Shown here: positions 16,983 through 29,449 of the stretch, one piece after another
Layout: each line of letters opens with the position of its first letter
Numbering within the stretch: position 1 is the first letter of the stretch
The notes under the pieces: model-generated
Told to the model about the DNA's origin: nothing
Databases searched by the model: none
The model's input: only the letters and a program-made list of their open reading frames with translations
DNA from: an uncultured Bacilli bacterium
GTDB lineage: Bacteria; Bacillota_I; Bacilli_A; RF39; UBA660
Direction: 5' to 3'
DNA length: 40,505 bases
Assembly (NCBI GenBank): GCA_947625575.1
Contig: CANQOV010000007.1
Location: 1-40,505, forward strand
Translations under genes and position numbers: made by a program

Positions 16983-17474
16983 ATGCCAAGTAAAAAAGTT
17001 TTGGATGAGAAGAAGAATATTGTTTCTGAAATTAAGTCTAAAGTTCAAAACTCTAAGAGTATTGTTTTGTTTGACTATCGTGGTTTAACTGATAATGCTT
17101 GTAAGAATTTAAGAGTTAAGTTAAGAGATATTTCTTCAGATTACAAAGTTTATAAGAACACTTTGCTTAAACTTGCTTTCCATGATTTAGATATGGATTT
17201 AGATCAATATTTGGAAGGTCCTACTGCGATAGCATTTTCACAAGATGATGTTGGAGCAGTTAAGATTTTATCAGATGTTGCTCGTGATAATGAAGCTTTA
17301 GTTTTAAAAGCTGGTGTTATTGAGGGTGAAGTCGCTGATAAGACTAAGCTTTCATATTTTGCAAGTATCCCATCAAGAGAAGGATTATATACTATGCTTG
17401 CTGGTGGTATGATACAAATTGCAAAAGATTTATCTATTGCTCTTAATTTATATGCAGAGCAAAAACAAAATTAA
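16983..17474 (+). CDS. rplJ: 50S ribosomal protein L10
   Basis: MPSKKVLDEKKNIVSEIKSKVQNSKSIVLFDYRGLT; ATG 16983 after AGGAGGG. Confidence 0.95.
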   Translation: MPSKKVLDEKKNIVSEIKSKVQNSKSIVLFDYRGLTDNACKNLRVKLRDISSDYKVYKNTLLKLAFHDLDMDLDQYLEGPTAIAFSQDDVGAVKILSDVARDNEALVLKAGVIEGEVADKTKLSYFASIPSREGLYTMLAGGMIQIAKDLSIALNLYAEQKQN

Positions 17475-17499
17475 AATAAGGAAATAGGAGGAATTTAAA

Positions 17500-17865
17500 A
17501 TGGCTAAGTTAAATAAAGAAGAATTTATTAGTTCATTAAAAGAAATGACATTATTAGAAATTAAAGAATTAGTTGACGCAATGAAGGAGGAATTTGGTGT
17601 TGATCCAAGTGCTGTAGCAGTAAGTGCTGCTCCAGTTGCTCAAGCTGAAGAAGGACCATCTACTTTAACAGTTGTTTTAACAAACGCTGGTGCTGCTAAG
17701 ATTAATGTAATTAAGATTATTCGTGATGTTACTGGTCTTGGTCTTAAAGACGCTAAAGATTTAGCAGATAATGGTGGTAATATTAAAGAGAACATTTCTA
17801 GTGATGAAGCTAATGAACTAAAAGCTAAATTAGAAGAAGCTGGAGCTACAGTTGAATTAAAATAG
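17500..17865 (+). CDS. rplL: 50S ribosomal protein L7/L12
   Basis: VVLTNAGAAKINVIKIIRDVTGLGLKDAKDLADNGG...EEAGATVELK. Confidence 0.97.
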   Translation: MAKLNKEEFISSLKEMTLLEIKELVDAMKEEFGVDPSAVAVSAAPVAQAEEGPSTLTVVLTNAGAAKINVIKIIRDVTGLGLKDAKDLADNGGNIKENISSDEANELKAKLEEAGATVELK

Positions 17866-17880
17866 TTTAAATTTAGTTTA

Positions 17881-17919
17881 AAAGCCATGCTATTTATATA
17901 TATAGCATTTGGCTTTTTG
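17881..17919 (+). terminator. Rho-independent terminator after rplL
   Basis: AAAGCCATGCTATttatataTATAGCATTTGGCTTTTT. Confidence 0.75.
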
Positions 17920-17939
17920 TGTTATGAAGGAGATAAAAT

Positions 17940-18530
17940 ATGAATCATTATTTTACCAATTCTGATATTCCAAGTAATTTAAAAAAAATAGATATTTATA
18001 TAAATAATAAAAGTTTTGTTTTTAATACTGATAATGGTGTTTTTTCTAAAAATAATCTTGATTTTGGTAGTAGAACACTACTTGATGTTTTATTAAACAT
18101 GAATATATATGGTAATGTATTGGATATCGGGTGTGGTTATGGTGTTATTGGTATTATTTTATCTTCTTTTTTTGATAATTTAAGTGTTGATATGGCTGAT
18201 GTTAACAAAAGAGCTATTCATTTATGCAATATGAATATTAAAGAGAATAATGTTTTTGGATGTAATGCTTTTGTTAGTGATGTCTATGATGAAGTTAATC
18301 ATAAATATGATTTTATTGTTACTAATCCACCTATTAGAGCGGGAAAGAAAGTTTTGTATGATTTTTTGTTTAAGGCTAAAAATTATTTAGTTACTGGTGG
18401 ACAATTAATTTTTGTTATTAATAAGGATCAGGGTGCTAAAAGTGTGATAAAAGATTTAAGTTTAGTTGGTAATGTTTCGATTCTTAAAAAAAATAAAGGT
18501 TTTTTTGTAATAAATTGCATTTTTGATTGA
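17940..18530 (+). CDS. Class I SAM-dependent methyltransferase (RsmC/YbxB-like)
   Basis: VLDIGCGYGVIGIIL, FIVTNPPIRAGKKVLYDFL; position between rplL and rpoB as in other Firmicutes. Confidence 0.88.
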   Translation: MNHYFTNSDIPSNLKKIDIYINNKSFVFNTDNGVFSKNNLDFGSRTLLDVLLNMNIYGNVLDIGCGYGVIGIILSSFFDNLSVDMADVNKRAIHLCNMNIKENNVFGCNAFVSDVYDEVNHKYDFIVTNPPIRAGKKVLYDFLFKAKNYLVTGGQLIFVINKDQGAKSVIKDLSLVGNVSILKKNKGFFVINCIFD

Positions 18531-18623
18531 CATGTTGTTTATTTTATGTTAATAATATAAGTTGGTAATGTGTCTTTTTGACGCATATATTCGTTTAAAA
18601 TTTTGAAAGTAGGGGTGAATAGC

Positions 18624-21600
18624 GTGGCATACAAATTAGTTAGTTGTGGTGACCATCGTAAAAGAAGAAACTTCTCAAAAATCAAAAATACATTTGCGTT
18701 GACTGATTTATTGGAAGTTCAAAAAAAATCATATCAGTGGTTTATTGAAAAAGGTATTAAAGAAGTATTTGAAGATTTATTCCCCGTAGAGAATTTTGCT
18801 GGTACATTATCTTTGGAATTTGGTGATTATCATTTTGATGAGCCTAGATATTCTATTAAGGAGTGCAAGGAAAGATATGCAACTTATGCTGCTCCATTAA
18901 AAGTAGATGTTAGATTATTTAATAATGAAACTGGTGAAGTTAAGGAACAAGAGATATTTTTAGGAGATATGCCTTTGATGACAGAGTCTGGTACTTTTGT
19001 TATTAATGGTGCAGAAAGAGTTATTGTATCTCAATTGGTACGTAGTCCTAGCGTTTATTTTAATCGTGAACAAGATAAAAATGGTAGGCTTTTAATCACG
19101 TCTCAAATTATTCCTACTCGTGGTACTTGGTTAGAGTTTGAATCTGATGCTAGAGATATTCTATATGTTAGAATAGATCGTACAAGAAAAGTTGCTCTTA
19201 CTACAATGCTTCGTGCTTTTGGATTAAGTAGTGATGATGATATTATTAAATTATTTGGAAAAAGTGATTATATTGAGTATACAATTGCTAAAGATTCTAC
19301 TAGAAATACAGATGAAGCTTTAATTGAAATTTATGAAAAGTTAAGACCTGGAGAGCCTGCTACTTTAGATAGTTCTAAAAATCAAATTATTACTAGATTT
19401 TTTGATGAATTTAGGTATGATTTAGCTAAAGTAGGTAGATATAAATTTAATAATAAACTTAATGTTACAGAACGTTTATTAGGACAAGTTTTAGCAGAAG
19501 ATATTAAAGTTGATGGACAAGTTGTAGTTAGTAAAGATACTACTATTACTAAAGATGTTTTAGAGACTTTAAAACCTATATTTGAAAATGGATATGGTGT
19601 TATTGAGGCTAAAATTAATCAAGAGTTAGATACTTATGGTAAAGTTCAACAAGTTATGATTTATAAACCTGGTACTAAACAAAAGATTAAGGTTATTGGA
19701 AATGATCAAACAATTGAGTCAAAAAGACTTACTATTTCTGATTTTTATGCAGCTTGTTCTTATTATTTAAATTTATTAGATGGTGTTGGTAATTTTGATG
19801 AAATTGACCATTTAGGAAATAGACGTGTAAGACAAGTTGGAGAGTTGTTACAAAATCAATTTAGAGTTGGTGTTACTCGTATGGAAAGAGTTATTCGTGA
19901 GAGGATGACTACTCAAGAGATTGAAGAAGTAACTCCTAAGACTTTAATAAATATAAGACCAGTAACTGCTATTTTAAAGGAGTTCTTTGGTAGCAGTCAG
20001 TTATCTCAATTTATGGATCAAAATAATCCTATTGCAGAACTTACTCATAAGAGAAGATTATCAGCATTAGGTCCAGGTGGTTTATCTAGAGATCGTGCTG
20101 GTATGGAAGTTAGAGATGTTAATGAATCTCACTATGGTAGAATTTGTCCTATTGAATCTCCAGAAGGACCAAATATAGGACTTATTACAGCACTTGCTAG
20201 TTATGCTAAAATTGATGATTATGGATTTATTATGACTCCATATCGTAAAGTTGAAAATTGTGTTATTACTGATGAAGTTAAATATTTTACAGCAGATGAA
20301 GAAGCTGATTTAGTTATTTCAGAATCTACTGTTGCAACTGATGAAAATAATAAGATAGTTGCTGATAGTGTTATAGCACGTTATCGTGGAGAAAATATTA
20401 TTGTAACACCAGATAAGGTTGATTATATTGATGTTTCACCACAACAAGTTGTTTCAATAACTACAAGTTGTATACCATTTTTGGAACATGATGATGCAAC
20501 TCGTGCTTTGATGGGTGCAAATATGCAACGTCAAGCTGTTCCACTTTTAAGACCAGAAGCACCATATGTTGGTACTGGTGTAGAGTATATTGCTGCTCGT
20601 GATAGTGGTAGTTGTATTGTGGCTAAAGCAGATGGTGTTGTAAGTTATGTTGACGCAAGAAAGATTGTTATTAAAAATAAACTTGGAGAAGATGTATATT
20701 ATTTAACTGATTTTACTGCTTCTAACCAAGGTACTTGTCTACATCACAAACCAATTGTTAATGTTGGTGATAATGTTAAGAGAAATCATATAATTGCGGA
20801 TGGACCAAGTACAGATATGGGAGAACTTGCATTAGGTAGAAACATGGTTGTAGCATTTACAATGTTTAATGGTTATAACTATGAAGATGCAGTTATCTTA
20901 AATGAAAGATTAGTTAAAGAAGATGCTTATACTACTATTCATATTGAAGATTATGAAATGCCTTGTCGTGAGACTAAATTAGGTCCTGAAGAAATTACAA
21001 GAGATATTCCAAATGTTAGTGAGGAATCTCGTAAGAATCTTGATAGTAATGGTATTGTAAGAATTGGTACTGAAGTAAAAGAAGGAGATATTCTTGTAGG
21101 TAAAGTTACTCCTAAAGGTATGGCAGAACTTACTAGTGAAGAAAAGTTATTGCATGCTATATTTGGAGAAAAGACCCGTGAAGTTCGTGATACTTCTTTA
21201 AGAGTTCCACATGGTGGAGATGGTATTGTTCATGATGTTAAGATATTTACTCGTAAAGATAGTGATGAACTTGCTGCAGGAGTTTCAAAATTAATTCGTG
21301 TATATATAGTTCAGAAACGTAAAATTCAAGTTGGAGATAAAATGGCTGGACGTCATGGTAATAAGGGTGTTATTTCACTTATTTTACCTGAAGAAGATAT
21401 GCCATTTATGCCAGATGGTACACCAGTAGATATAATGCTTAACCCATTAGGAGTTCCATCACGTATGAATCTTGGACAGGTTTTGGAATTACATTTAGGT
21501 ATGGCTGCTAAAAAACTTGGTGTTCACGTTGCTACTCCGGTATTTGACGGTGCTAGTGAAGATGATATATATGCAATGATGAAAGAAGCAGGAATGGATC

Positions 21601-22253
21601 CTGATGGTAAGACTGTTTTATATGACGGTCGTACAGGAAGAAAATTTGATCATCGTGTATCAGTTGGTGTTATGTATATGATAAAACTTCATCATATGGT
21701 TGATGATAAAATGCATGCACGTGCTACTGGTCCATACTCTTTGGTTACTCAACAACCTTTAGGAGGTAAAGCACAATTTGGTGGACAAAGATTTGGAGAA
21801 ATGGAAGTTTGGGCACTTTATGCTTATGGTGCAGCACATACATTACAAGAGATATTAACTGTTAAGTCTGATGATGTTGTTGGACGTGTTAAAGTATATG
21901 AGGCATTGGTAAAAGGAAATAAAGTAAATCAAGCTGGAGTTCCAGAATCGTTTAGAGTTCTTATTAAAGAGTTCCAAGCACTTGGACTTGATATTCAAAT
22001 TATTAATGATAAAAATGAAGTTCTTGACTTAAAAGAAATAGAAAAAGAAGAAGAAAATGAGAATTTAAATTTTGCAATTGATGATTTAGAAATTAAGAAA
22101 ATCACTGATGATAATGAAGTTAGTGAAAATGAACTGATGGGAACGGAAGATTCTTTGGAAGATGATTATTCTGAAGATGATGAAGATGATTCATTTGATG
22201 ATGAGGATATAAGTGATATAGACTTATTAAATGATAGTGAGGAGGAATACTAA
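18624..22253 (+). CDS. rpoB: DNA-directed RNA polymerase subunit beta
   Basis: [80 protein letters not shown] start at 18624; acidic C-terminal tail. Confidence 0.97.
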   Translation: MAYKLVSCGDHRKRRNFSKIKNTFALTDLLEVQKKSYQWFIEKGIKEVFEDLFPVENFAGTLSLEFGDYHFDEPRYSIKECKERYATYAAPLKVDVRLFNNETGEVKEQEIFLGDMPLMTESGTFVINGAERVIVSQLVRSPSVYFNREQDKNGRLLITSQIIPTRGTWLEFESDARDILYVRIDRTRKVALTTMLRAFGLSSDDDIIKLFGKSDYIEYTIAKDSTRNTDEALIEIYEKLRPGEPATLDSSKNQIITRFFDEFRYDLAKVGRYKFNNKLNVTERLLGQVLAEDIKVDGQVVVSKDTTITKDVLETLKPIFENGYGVIEAKINQELDTYGKVQQVMIYKPGTKQKIKVIGNDQTIESKRLTISDFYAACSYYLNLLDGVGNFDEIDHLGNRRVRQVGELLQNQFRVGVTRMERVIRERMTTQEIEEVTPKTLINIRPVTAILKEFFGSSQLSQFMDQNNPIAELTHKRRLSALGPGGLSRDRAGMEVRDVNESHYGRICPIESPEGPNIGLITALASYAKIDDYGFIMTPYRKVENCVITDEVKYFTADEEADLVISESTVATDENNKIVADSVIARYRGENIIVTPDKVDYIDVSPQQVVSITTSCIPFLEHDDATRALMGANMQRQAVPLLRPEAPYVGTGVEYIAARDSGSCIVAKADGVVSYVDARKIVIKNKLGEDVYYLTDFTASNQGTCLHHKPIVNVGDNVKRNHIIADGPSTDMGELALGRNMVVAFTMFNGYNYEDAVILNERLVKEDAYTTIHIEDYEMPCRETKLGPEEITRDIPNVSEESRKNLDSNGIVRIGTEVKEGDILVGKVTPKGMAELTSEEKLLHAIFGEKTREVRDTSLRVPHGGDGIVHDVKIFTRKDSDELAAGVSKLIRVYIVQKRKIQVGDKMAGRHGNKGVISLILPEEDMPFMPDGTPVDIMLNPLGVPSRMNLGQVLELHLGMAAKKLGVHVATPVFDGASEDDIYAMMKEAGMDPDGKTVLYDGRTGRKFDHRVSVGVMYMIKLHHMVDDKMHARATGPYSLVTQQPLGGKAQFGGQRFGEMEVWALYAYGAAHTLQEILTVKSDDVVGRVKVYEALVKGNKVNQAGVPESFRVLIKEFQALGLDIQIINDKNEVLDLKEIEKEEENENLNFAIDDLEIKKITDDNEVSENELMGTEDSLEDDYSEDDEDDSFDDEDISDIDLLNDSEEEY

Positions 22254-22254
22254 G

Positions 22255-25200
22255 ATGGCTATAGATGTTAATAAAATAGAAGCTTTAAAAATTGGTATTG
22301 CATCTCCTGAAAAAATTCGTGATTGGTCATATGGAGAAGTAAAAAAACCTGAAACAATTAATTATCGTACTTTAAGACCTGAAAGAGATGGTTTGTTCTG
22401 TGAAAAGATTTTTGGGCCAACAAAAGATTTTGAGTGTGCTTGTGGTAAGTATAAAAGGGTAAAGTATAAAAATATTATTTGTGATAGATGTGGTGTAGAA
22501 GTTACTCGTTCTAAAGTAAGACGTGAGAGGATGGGTCATATTGAGTTAGCCTCTCCTGTATCACATATTTGGTATTTCAAAGGTGTTCCATCTCGTATGG
22601 GTACAGTTTTGGATATGAGTCAAAGAGATCTTGAAGAAGTACTTTACTTTGTATCTTATGTTGTAATTGATAAAGGTATTGCACCTTTAGAAAATAAGCA
22701 AACATTATCAGAAAAAGAATATCGTTCATATTATGAAAAATATGGTGACGGTTTTAAAGTTGGTATGGGTGCTGAAGCAATTAAAGAATTGTTGAAACAA
22801 GTTGATTTGGAAAAAGAAATTGCTGATATTAGAAAGAAATTAGAAAATGCTCAAGGACAAAAAAGAACTAGTCTATTAAAACGTTTAGATATTTTAGATG
22901 CTTTCTATAAATCTGGTAATAAACCTGAGTGGATGATTATGGATGTTATTCCTGTAATACCTCCAGAACTTAGACCTATGATTCAACTTGATGGTGGCAG
23001 ATTTGCTACTAGTGATTTAAATGATTTATATAGACGGGTTATTAACCGTAATAATCGTTTGAAGAAATTAATTGATTTAGGAGCTCCTACAATAATTATT
23101 CAAAATGAAAAAAGAATGTTACAAGAGGCTGTTGATGCTTTATTTGATAATGGTAGACGTGGTAAGAGTGTAACTGGTGCTGGAAATCGTGCACTTAAGT
23201 CTTTATCTAGTATGTTAAAAGGTAAACAAGGTAGATTTAGACAAAACTTATTAGGTAAACGTGTTGATTATTCTGGTCGTTCTGTTATCGTAGTTGGACC
23301 ATCTTTGAAGATGTATCAATGTGGTTTGCCAAAAGCTATGGCTTTGGAATTATTTAAACCTCATGTTATTCATGGTTTGGTAGAAAAAGATATTGCTCAC
23401 AATATTAAAGCTGCTAAAAAATTAATTGAATCTCAAGATGAGAGAGTTTGGGACGTTGTTGAAGAAGTAATTAAAGAACATCCAGTTATGTTAAACCGTG
23501 CTCCAACATTGCATAGATTAGGTATTCAAGCATTTGAGCCAAAATTGATTGGTGGTAAAGCAATTCGTTTACACCCATTAGTATGTCCTGCATTTAATGC
23601 TGATTTTGATGGAGATCAAATGGCAGTTCATGTTCCACTTTCTGAGGAAGCTCAAGCAGAGGCAAGACTTCTTATGTTAGGTGCTAACAATATTTTACAT
23701 CCAAAAAGTGGTGAGCCAGTTGTAACACCAGCTCAAGATATGGTTTTGGGTAATTATTATCTTACTCAAGAAGAAGTTGACTTGGAAAATGAAGGCCGTG
23801 TACTTAAAGATAGCAATGAAGCTTTAATGGAATATGAAAGAGGAGATTTACCACTTCATTGTCGTATAGCATTAAGAGCTGATTCATTTAAACATAAATT
23901 GTTTACTGAAGAACAAATGGATAAATATTTGATTACTACAGTAGGTAAATTAATATTTAATGAAATTTTACCTGATACTTTCCAATATCTTAATGAGCCT
24001 ACTAAAGAAAATATTGAGGGTATTACTCCAAATAAATATTTTGTTAGTATGGGAGAAAATATCAAAGAGAAGATTAAAGAGTTACCTTTAGTACAACCAT
24101 TTACGGTTAAAGCTTTAAATGATATAATTGCTCAAATATTTAAACGTTATAAAACTACTGAAACATCTATGATGCTTGATAGATTAAAGGATTTAGGATT
24201 TAAATATTCTACTATTTCTGGTACAACTATGTCTGTTCATGATGTAGCTATATCTAAGAATAAACCTGCTATTATAGCAGAAAGTAAGAAAACTGTTGAA
24301 AAGATTAATAAGCAATATGCTCGTGGTTTAATTACGGAAGATGAAAGATTTGAAAGCGTAGTAAAAGTTTGGGAAAAAGCTAAAAATGAAATTCAAAATG
24401 AGTTACAACAAATTGCTGATGAAGATCAAAATAACCCAATATTTATGATGATGAAATCAGGTGCTCGTGGTAAGATTTCACAATTCGTCCAATTATCTGG
24501 TATGAGAGGTCTTATGACTAAACCTGGTGGAAAAGTTATTGAAATTCCAGTTGTTTCATCATTTAAAGAAGGGCTATCTGTTTCTGAATTCTTCTTGTCA
24601 ACTCACAGTGCTCGTAAGGGTAGTGCAGATACAGCACTTAATACTGCGTCAAGTGGATATTTAACTAGACGTTTAGTTGATGTTTCGCAAGATATTATAG
24701 TAAAAGAAGAAGATTGTGGAACTGACTTTGGTGTAATTGTTGAAGCATTTGTCAATGAAAAAGACGGTACAGTAATTGAAGGACTTTATGATCGTATTGT
24801 TGGTAGATATGCTTCTAAAAAAGTTGTTCATCCTGAAACTAAAGAAGTGTTAGTTGATCGTAATCAAATGATTACTGAAAAGATCGCTAAAAATATAGTT
24901 GATAGTGGTGTTGAAAAAGTAGAGATTAGAAGTGTACTTACTTGTAATTGCCGCGGTGGAGTATGTCAGTTATGTTATGGTAAGAATCTTGCTACTGGTA
25001 ATTTAGTTGAAGTTGGAGAAGCAATAGGAATTATGGCTGCTCAATCAATTGGAGAGCCTGGTACACAACTTACTATGCGTACTTTCCATACTGGTGGTGT
25101 TGCAGGTGGCGAGGATATCACTCAAGGTCTTCCTCGTGTTGAAGAGTTATTTGAAGCCCGTAATCCAAAAGGTCAAGCTACAATTGCAACTGTTGCTGGT

Positions 25201-25887
25201 ACAGTTTCTAAAATTGTTGATGATCATGGTAAATTTAAGATTACTATTAAGAATAAGATTGATGAGATTGAACACGTTACAAATTATGGTGCTAAATTAA
25301 GAGTTGAAAAAGGTGATAGCGTAAATCCCGGAGATAGACTTACTGAAGGTAATATTTCTCCAAAAGAGTTATTAGCTGTTACAGATCCAATTACTACTCA
25401 ACAATATATATTGAAAGAAATTCAAAAAGCATATCGTTCTCAAGGTGTTGATATTTCTGATAAGCATATTGAAGTTGTTGTTAAATCTATGATTTCTAAA
25501 ATTCGTATTTATGACGGAGGAGATACTGATTTATTAATTGGCTCTGTTGTAAGTATAAGAGAATTTACTGATAAGAATAAGGGTGCTATTATAAATGGCA
25601 AGAAGCCTGCAATTGGTAAACCAATTTTACTTGGTATTACAAAGGCATCTTTGGAAACTGAATCGTTCTTATCTGCGGCATCGTTCCAAGAGACTACTAG
25701 AGTATTAACTGATGCATCTATTAAGGGTAAAATTGATACTTTACAAGGATTAAAAGAAAATGTTATTATTGGTAAGTTAATCCCTGCTGGTACTGGTGCT
25801 AGACAATATAGAGATGTATCATATGCTTTAGAAAAACAATTGATTGATGATGATGCAATGGAAGCTTTAGAAGATAATTTAATGTAA
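22255..25887 (+). CDS. rpoC: DNA-directed RNA polymerase subunit beta'
   Basis: Zn-binding [35 protein letters not shown] catalytic motif; ATG 22255 after GAGGAGG. Confidence 0.97.
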   Translation: MAIDVNKIEALKIGIASPEKIRDWSYGEVKKPETINYRTLRPERDGLFCEKIFGPTKDFECACGKYKRVKYKNIICDRCGVEVTRSKVRRERMGHIELASPVSHIWYFKGVPSRMGTVLDMSQRDLEEVLYFVSYVVIDKGIAPLENKQTLSEKEYRSYYEKYGDGFKVGMGAEAIKELLKQVDLEKEIADIRKKLENAQGQKRTSLLKRLDILDAFYKSGNKPEWMIMDVIPVIPPELRPMIQLDGGRFATSDLNDLYRRVINRNNRLKKLIDLGAPTIIIQNEKRMLQEAVDALFDNGRRGKSVTGAGNRALKSLSSMLKGKQGRFRQNLLGKRVDYSGRSVIVVGPSLKMYQCGLPKAMALELFKPHVIHGLVEKDIAHNIKAAKKLIESQDERVWDVVEEVIKEHPVMLNRAPTLHRLGIQAFEPKLIGGKAIRLHPLVCPAFNADFDGDQMAVHVPLSEEAQAEARLLMLGANNILHPKSGEPVVTPAQDMVLGNYYLTQEEVDLENEGRVLKDSNEALMEYERGDLPLHCRIALRADSFKHKLFTEEQMDKYLITTVGKLIFNEILPDTFQYLNEPTKENIEGITPNKYFVSMGENIKEKIKELPLVQPFTVKALNDIIAQIFKRYKTTETSMMLDRLKDLGFKYSTISGTTMSVHDVAISKNKPAIIAESKKTVEKINKQYARGLITEDERFESVVKVWEKAKNEIQNELQQIADEDQNNPIFMMMKSGARGKISQFVQLSGMRGLMTKPGGKVIEIPVVSSFKEGLSVSEFFLSTHSARKGSADTALNTASSGYLTRRLVDVSQDIIVKEEDCGTDFGVIVEAFVNEKDGTVIEGLYDRIVGRYASKKVVHPETKEVLVDRNQMITEKIAKNIVDSGVEKVEIRSVLTCNCRGGVCQLCYGKNLATGNLVEVGEAIGIMAAQSIGEPGTQLTMRTFHTGGVAGGEDITQGLPRVEELFEARNPKGQATIATVAGTVSKIVDDHGKFKITIKNKIDEIEHVTNYGAKLRVEKGDSVNPGDRLTEGNISPKELLAVTDPITTQQYILKEIQKAYRSQGVDISDKHIEVVVKSMISKIRIYDGGDTDLLIGSVVSIREFTDKNKGAIINGKKPAIGKPILLGITKASLETESFLSAASFQETTRVLTDASIKGKIDTLQGLKENVIIGKLIPAGTGARQYRDVSYALEKQLIDDDAMEALEDNLM

Positions 25888-25892
25888 TATAA

Positions 25893-25923
25893 TAAACCTT
25901 GTTTGAAAAACAAGGTTTATTTG
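25893..25923 (+). terminator. Rho-independent terminator after rpoC
   Basis: AAACCTTGTTTgaaAAACAAGGTTTATTTG. Confidence 0.75.
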
Positions 25924-25960
25924 TTTGTAAAATGAGTTTGGTTTCTCATTTATAAGTTTT

Positions 25961-25996
25961 AAAAAAAGTGTCAGAAGACACTTTTTGTTTTGTTTT
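25961..25996. terminator. Bidirectional terminator between convergent rpoC and gap
   Basis: AAAAAGTGTC-agaa-GACACTTTTT flanked by A-run and T-run. Confidence 0.75.
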
Positions 25997-25998
25997 AT

Positions 25999-27000
25999 TT
26001 ATTTTAAATTATTTAAATAGTTTATTGTTCTATACATTTGGGCACTGTAACCCATTTCATTATCATACCAACTTATTATTTTTACTAGTTGTTCATCATC
26101 TGTGGTAATTATGTTTGTTAGTTGGCCGTCAATAATGGTTGCATAGGTAGTTCCTGTAACATCTTGGGATACTATTGGGTCATATGTTATATCTAAGTAT
26201 GAATTTTTATTGTTTTCAAATAATTTATTTAATTCTTCAACAGAAGTTTTTTTAGCTAATTTTAAAGTTATATCTAAACTTGATGATGTTGGTACTGGTA
26301 CTCTAAAGGCAATGCCATCTAATTTACCTTTTAGTGAAGGTATAACATTACCTATGGCACTTGCTGCTCCAGTTGAAGTTGGAATAATATTAGTGGCGGC
26401 AGCTCGTCCTCTTCTTGAGTTGATACCTTTTTTATGGGCGATATCTAAGATTGATTGATCGTTTGTATACGCATGAACTGTTGAGATAAAACCTGTTTTA
26501 ATTGTGTAGGTATCATTTATTAATTTTAATATTGGGGCAAGAGCATTGGTAGTACAACTTGCAGCACTTATTATTATGTCATCTTTTGTTAAAGTATCAT
26601 GATTTACACCATAGACTATTGTTTTCATATCTTTTCCCGGAGCAGATATTATTACTTTTTTAGCTCCAGCTTCTATATGGGCATAGGCCTTTTCATAAGA
26701 AGTGTACTTACCAGTTGATTCAATTACTAAATCAATATTTAATTTTTTCCATGGTAAGTCTTTTGGATCTTTTTCATTATACACTGCAATACGTTTATTA
26801 CCTACAATTAAAGTATTATTATCAAATGTTATTTGATCTTTTAAATATGATCCTTGATTTGAATCATATTTTAATAAATAAGCTAAATCCTCGGCAGATG
26901 TTAAGTCATTTATGGCAACAATTTCTATATTTGAATCGTTGTTTAGTAATCTAAACATTAATCTACCTATTCTTCCAAAACCATTTATTGCTATTTTCAT
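25999..27000 (-). CDS. gap: Type I glyceraldehyde-3-phosphate dehydrogenase
   Basis: MKIAINGFGRIGRLMFRLL, SAASCTTNALAPILK active site, SWYDNEMGYSAQM. Confidence 0.96.
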   Translation of the reverse strand: MKIAINGFGRIGRLMFRLLNNDSNIEIVAINDLTSAEDLAYLLKYDSNQGSYLKDQITFDNNTLIVGNKRIAVYNEKDPKDLPWKKLNIDLVIESTGKYTSYEKAYAHIEAGAKKVIISAPGKDMKTIVYGVNHDTLTKDDIIISAASCTTNALAPILKLINDTYTIKTGFISTVHAYTNDQSILDIAHKKGINSRRGRAAATNIIPTSTGAASAIGNVIPSLKGKLDGIAFRVPVPTSSSLDITLKLAKKTSVEELNKLFENNKNSYLDITYDPIVSQDVTGTTYATIIDGQLTNIITTDDEQLVKIISWYDNEMGYSAQMYRTINYLNNLK

Positions 27001-28659
27001 TTATACCTCCTCAAAATAACTATTTCCAATAAATTCTCTTAATATTGAATCTTGTGGAATACTATCAGGTGCTACATCTAAAAACATATTTAGAAAATCA
27101 ATTAGTCTTCTTGCTACTGTATAACTTTTTTCTTCTTGGTTTATAGCATATAGTAGTGGTAAGGTATACAATTTTAAGACTCCAATTTCATAAATTAAAG
27201 CTGTGTTATAAACAAAGTCTGCGTCTTGTTGGAAAGGGAAAATATTTGCTTCTTCTCCTAAACGTACTTCTTCAAAGTTATTTATTGTCTCAGAAGCAGA
27301 ATAATTTCTTGTTCTATGATCTCTTATTATTCTTCTTATTAGTCTTAAATCACTGGTACTAACAGTGTTGTAATCATCAATATTTAAGTCTATTAATGGA
27401 GATACATATACTTTATATTTATTTTCTTTAGGAATATTTGATGTTAATTTTTCATTTAATCCATGTAATCCTTCAATTATTAAGATATCATTATCTTTCA
27501 TTTTTATTTTGTTACCTTTATATTCTTTTAAACCTGTTTGGAAGTTAAATGTTGGAACTGGGACTTCTTCTTTGTTTAAAATTTCTTTTAATTGATCATG
27601 GAATAGTTCTAAATCAACAGCATTTATAGATTCATAATCATATTTACCATTTGGTAATTTTGGAGTTTTTTCTCTATTTAAGAAATAGTTATCAATTGAT
27701 AATGTTACAGGGTTAATACCAAAACTTTTTAAAAACATTGCTAATTTTTTAGCTGTAGTTGTTTTACCACTTGATGATGGTCCAGCGATTAAGATTAGTT
27801 TTATGGTGTCTTTTTTTTCATAAATTGTTTTGGCTAGTTGTAATAGGTTATTGTTTGATATTACTTCATTTAAGTGAATTATATCATTTATTTTATTTTC
27901 AGTTATAGCACGATTTAAATCTGCAACATTAAATATATTAAGTTTGTTGGCTAAATCATAGTTTTCTTGATAAGCTTGCATTATTTTAGGGATATTGGAA
28001 TAGCTTGGAATCTTTAAATTATTGGCGATAGTTGGGAATAATAGAACAAATTCAGATTCATTTAAAAGCTGTAGATCAAATTCTGTAAAAACAGAAGTAT
28101 CTAGGGGCATTGGTATATAAAAGTAATCATACATTTTATCTAATTTATATAAATTTATATAATGATTAGAAATGTATTTTAAAGATTCTTTTTTTGAGTA
28201 TTCACAGTTTGCTGTAAAATATTTGTCTGCTTCTTTTTTACTTACTAAATATTTTTGAAAGGGAAGTTTTTGATTTACTAATTCTTGCATTTTATTTTTT
28301 ATTTCTTGAAGAGAGTTTTCTGTTAGTTTAAATTTAGAGGTTATTTTTACACCTTGACCTATGGAGTGGGAAACTCTTAAGTTTTCTTTGTTACCATGTA
28401 ATAATTTGGTTGCATATATTAAAAGAAAGATTAATCCTTTTTTATAAAGTAGTTCTCCTAGACGAGTTGTTCTATCAATGAAAGTTATGGTCGAATCTTT
28501 ATCTAGTTTGGTTTCAAGATTTGTTAGTTCATTATCTACAATAGCTGCTAAAAGAGGATACTGTTTTGTTTGATAATCTTTAGATATTTGTTCTAAAGAT
28601 ATTCCTTTGGGATATGTTTTTGTTTCATTATCAATTGTTAATGTTATATAGTCGTTCAT
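27001..28659 (-). CDS. Nucleoside (uridine) kinase-like protein with N-terminal TGS/ThrRS-like region
   Basis: N-term ITLTIDNETKTYPKGISLEQISKDYQ (TGS-like), ThrRS second-additional-like middle, LIAGPSSSGKTTTAKKLAMFLK P-loop kinase. ATG at 28659 after AGGAAGG preferred over 28692. Confidence 0.87.
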   Translation of the reverse strand: MNDYITLTIDNETKTYPKGISLEQISKDYQTKQYPLLAAIVDNELTNLETKLDKDSTITFIDRTTRLGELLYKKGLIFLLIYATKLLHGNKENLRVSHSIGQGVKITSKFKLTENSLQEIKNKMQELVNQKLPFQKYLVSKKEADKYFTANCEYSKKESLKYISNHYINLYKLDKMYDYFYIPMPLDTSVFTEFDLQLLNESEFVLLFPTIANNLKIPSYSNIPKIMQAYQENYDLANKLNIFNVADLNRAITENKINDIIHLNEVISNNNLLQLAKTIYEKKDTIKLILIAGPSSSGKTTTAKKLAMFLKSFGINPVTLSIDNYFLNREKTPKLPNGKYDYESINAVDLELFHDQLKEILNKEEVPVPTFNFQTGLKEYKGNKIKMKDNDILIIEGLHGLNEKLTSNIPKENKYKVYVSPLIDLNIDDYNTVSTSDLRLIRRIIRDHRTRNYSASETINNFEEVRLGEEANIFPFQQDADFVYNTALIYEIGVLKLYTLPLLYAINQEEKSYTVARRLIDFLNMFLDVAPDSIPQDSILREFIGNSYFEEV

Positions 28660-28757
28660 TTTAAGCACCTTCCTACTATAATATTTTATCATATATTGTT
28701 GAGATTTAGTATGTATATTTTAAATATTTTAGATTAAATTATTATTGGGTGAAGATA

Positions 28758-29336
28758 ATGGGTTTAATTCCTACAGTTATTGAAAAGGAAGTTAATGGAG
28801 AAAGATGTTATGATATTTATTCTAGGTTATTAAAAGATAGGATAATTATTTTAAATGGAGAGATTGATGATGATTTAGCTAATTCTATTGTTGCTCAACT
28901 ACTTTATTTAGATTCTTTAAATCATAATGATATTAGTATTTATATTAATTCTCCGGGAGGTAGTATTACGGCAGGTATGGCTATTTATGATACGATGAAT
29001 TTTATTAAGAGTGATGTTGTTACTATCTGTCTTGGCTTATCTGCTTCAATGGCAGCGTTTTTAATGTCTTGTGGAACAAAGGGTAAAAGATATATTTTAC
29101 CAAATAGTGAAATTATGATTCATCAGCCTTTAGGAGGGGCGAAAGGTCAAGCTACAGAAATAAAGATTGCAGCGGAGAGAATTTTAAAACTTAAAGATAA
29201 GTTAAATAGAATATTAGCTAAAAATACTAATCAGCCTTTGGAAAAGATAGAACTGGATACAGAAAGAGATTATTTTTTATCTGCTAAAGAAGCTGTGGTG
29301 TATGGATTGGTTGATAAGATTATAGAAAGTAAGTAA
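28758..29336 (+). CDS. clpP: ATP-dependent Clp protease proteolytic subunit ClpP
   Basis: [33 protein letters not shown] (Ser), [15 protein letters not shown] (His). Confidence 0.95.
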   Translation: MGLIPTVIEKEVNGERCYDIYSRLLKDRIIILNGEIDDDLANSIVAQLLYLDSLNHNDISIYINSPGGSITAGMAIYDTMNFIKSDVVTICLGLSASMAAFLMSCGTKGKRYILPNSEIMIHQPLGGAKGQATEIKIAAERILKLKDKLNRILAKNTNQPLEKIELDTERDYFLSAKEAVVYGLVDKIIESK

Positions 29337-29449
29337 TGTGAAGTTATAAAATTAGGCATATACTTTTTTAAAGTGTCTACTTTTTATTAGGGACTTCATA
29401 ATGCTTGCTTTTTTTTGTTTCAATATTTATAATGGTGGTGGTGGTTTGT

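Noticed and set aside
25049-25913. ORFs 25049..25300 (+) and 25509..25913 (-) within rpoC
   Set aside because: Alternative-frame artefacts inside a highly conserved gene.
26210-27362. Plus-strand ORFs opposite gap and the kinase gene
   Set aside because: Reverse-strand shadows of minus-strand CDSs with clear motifs.
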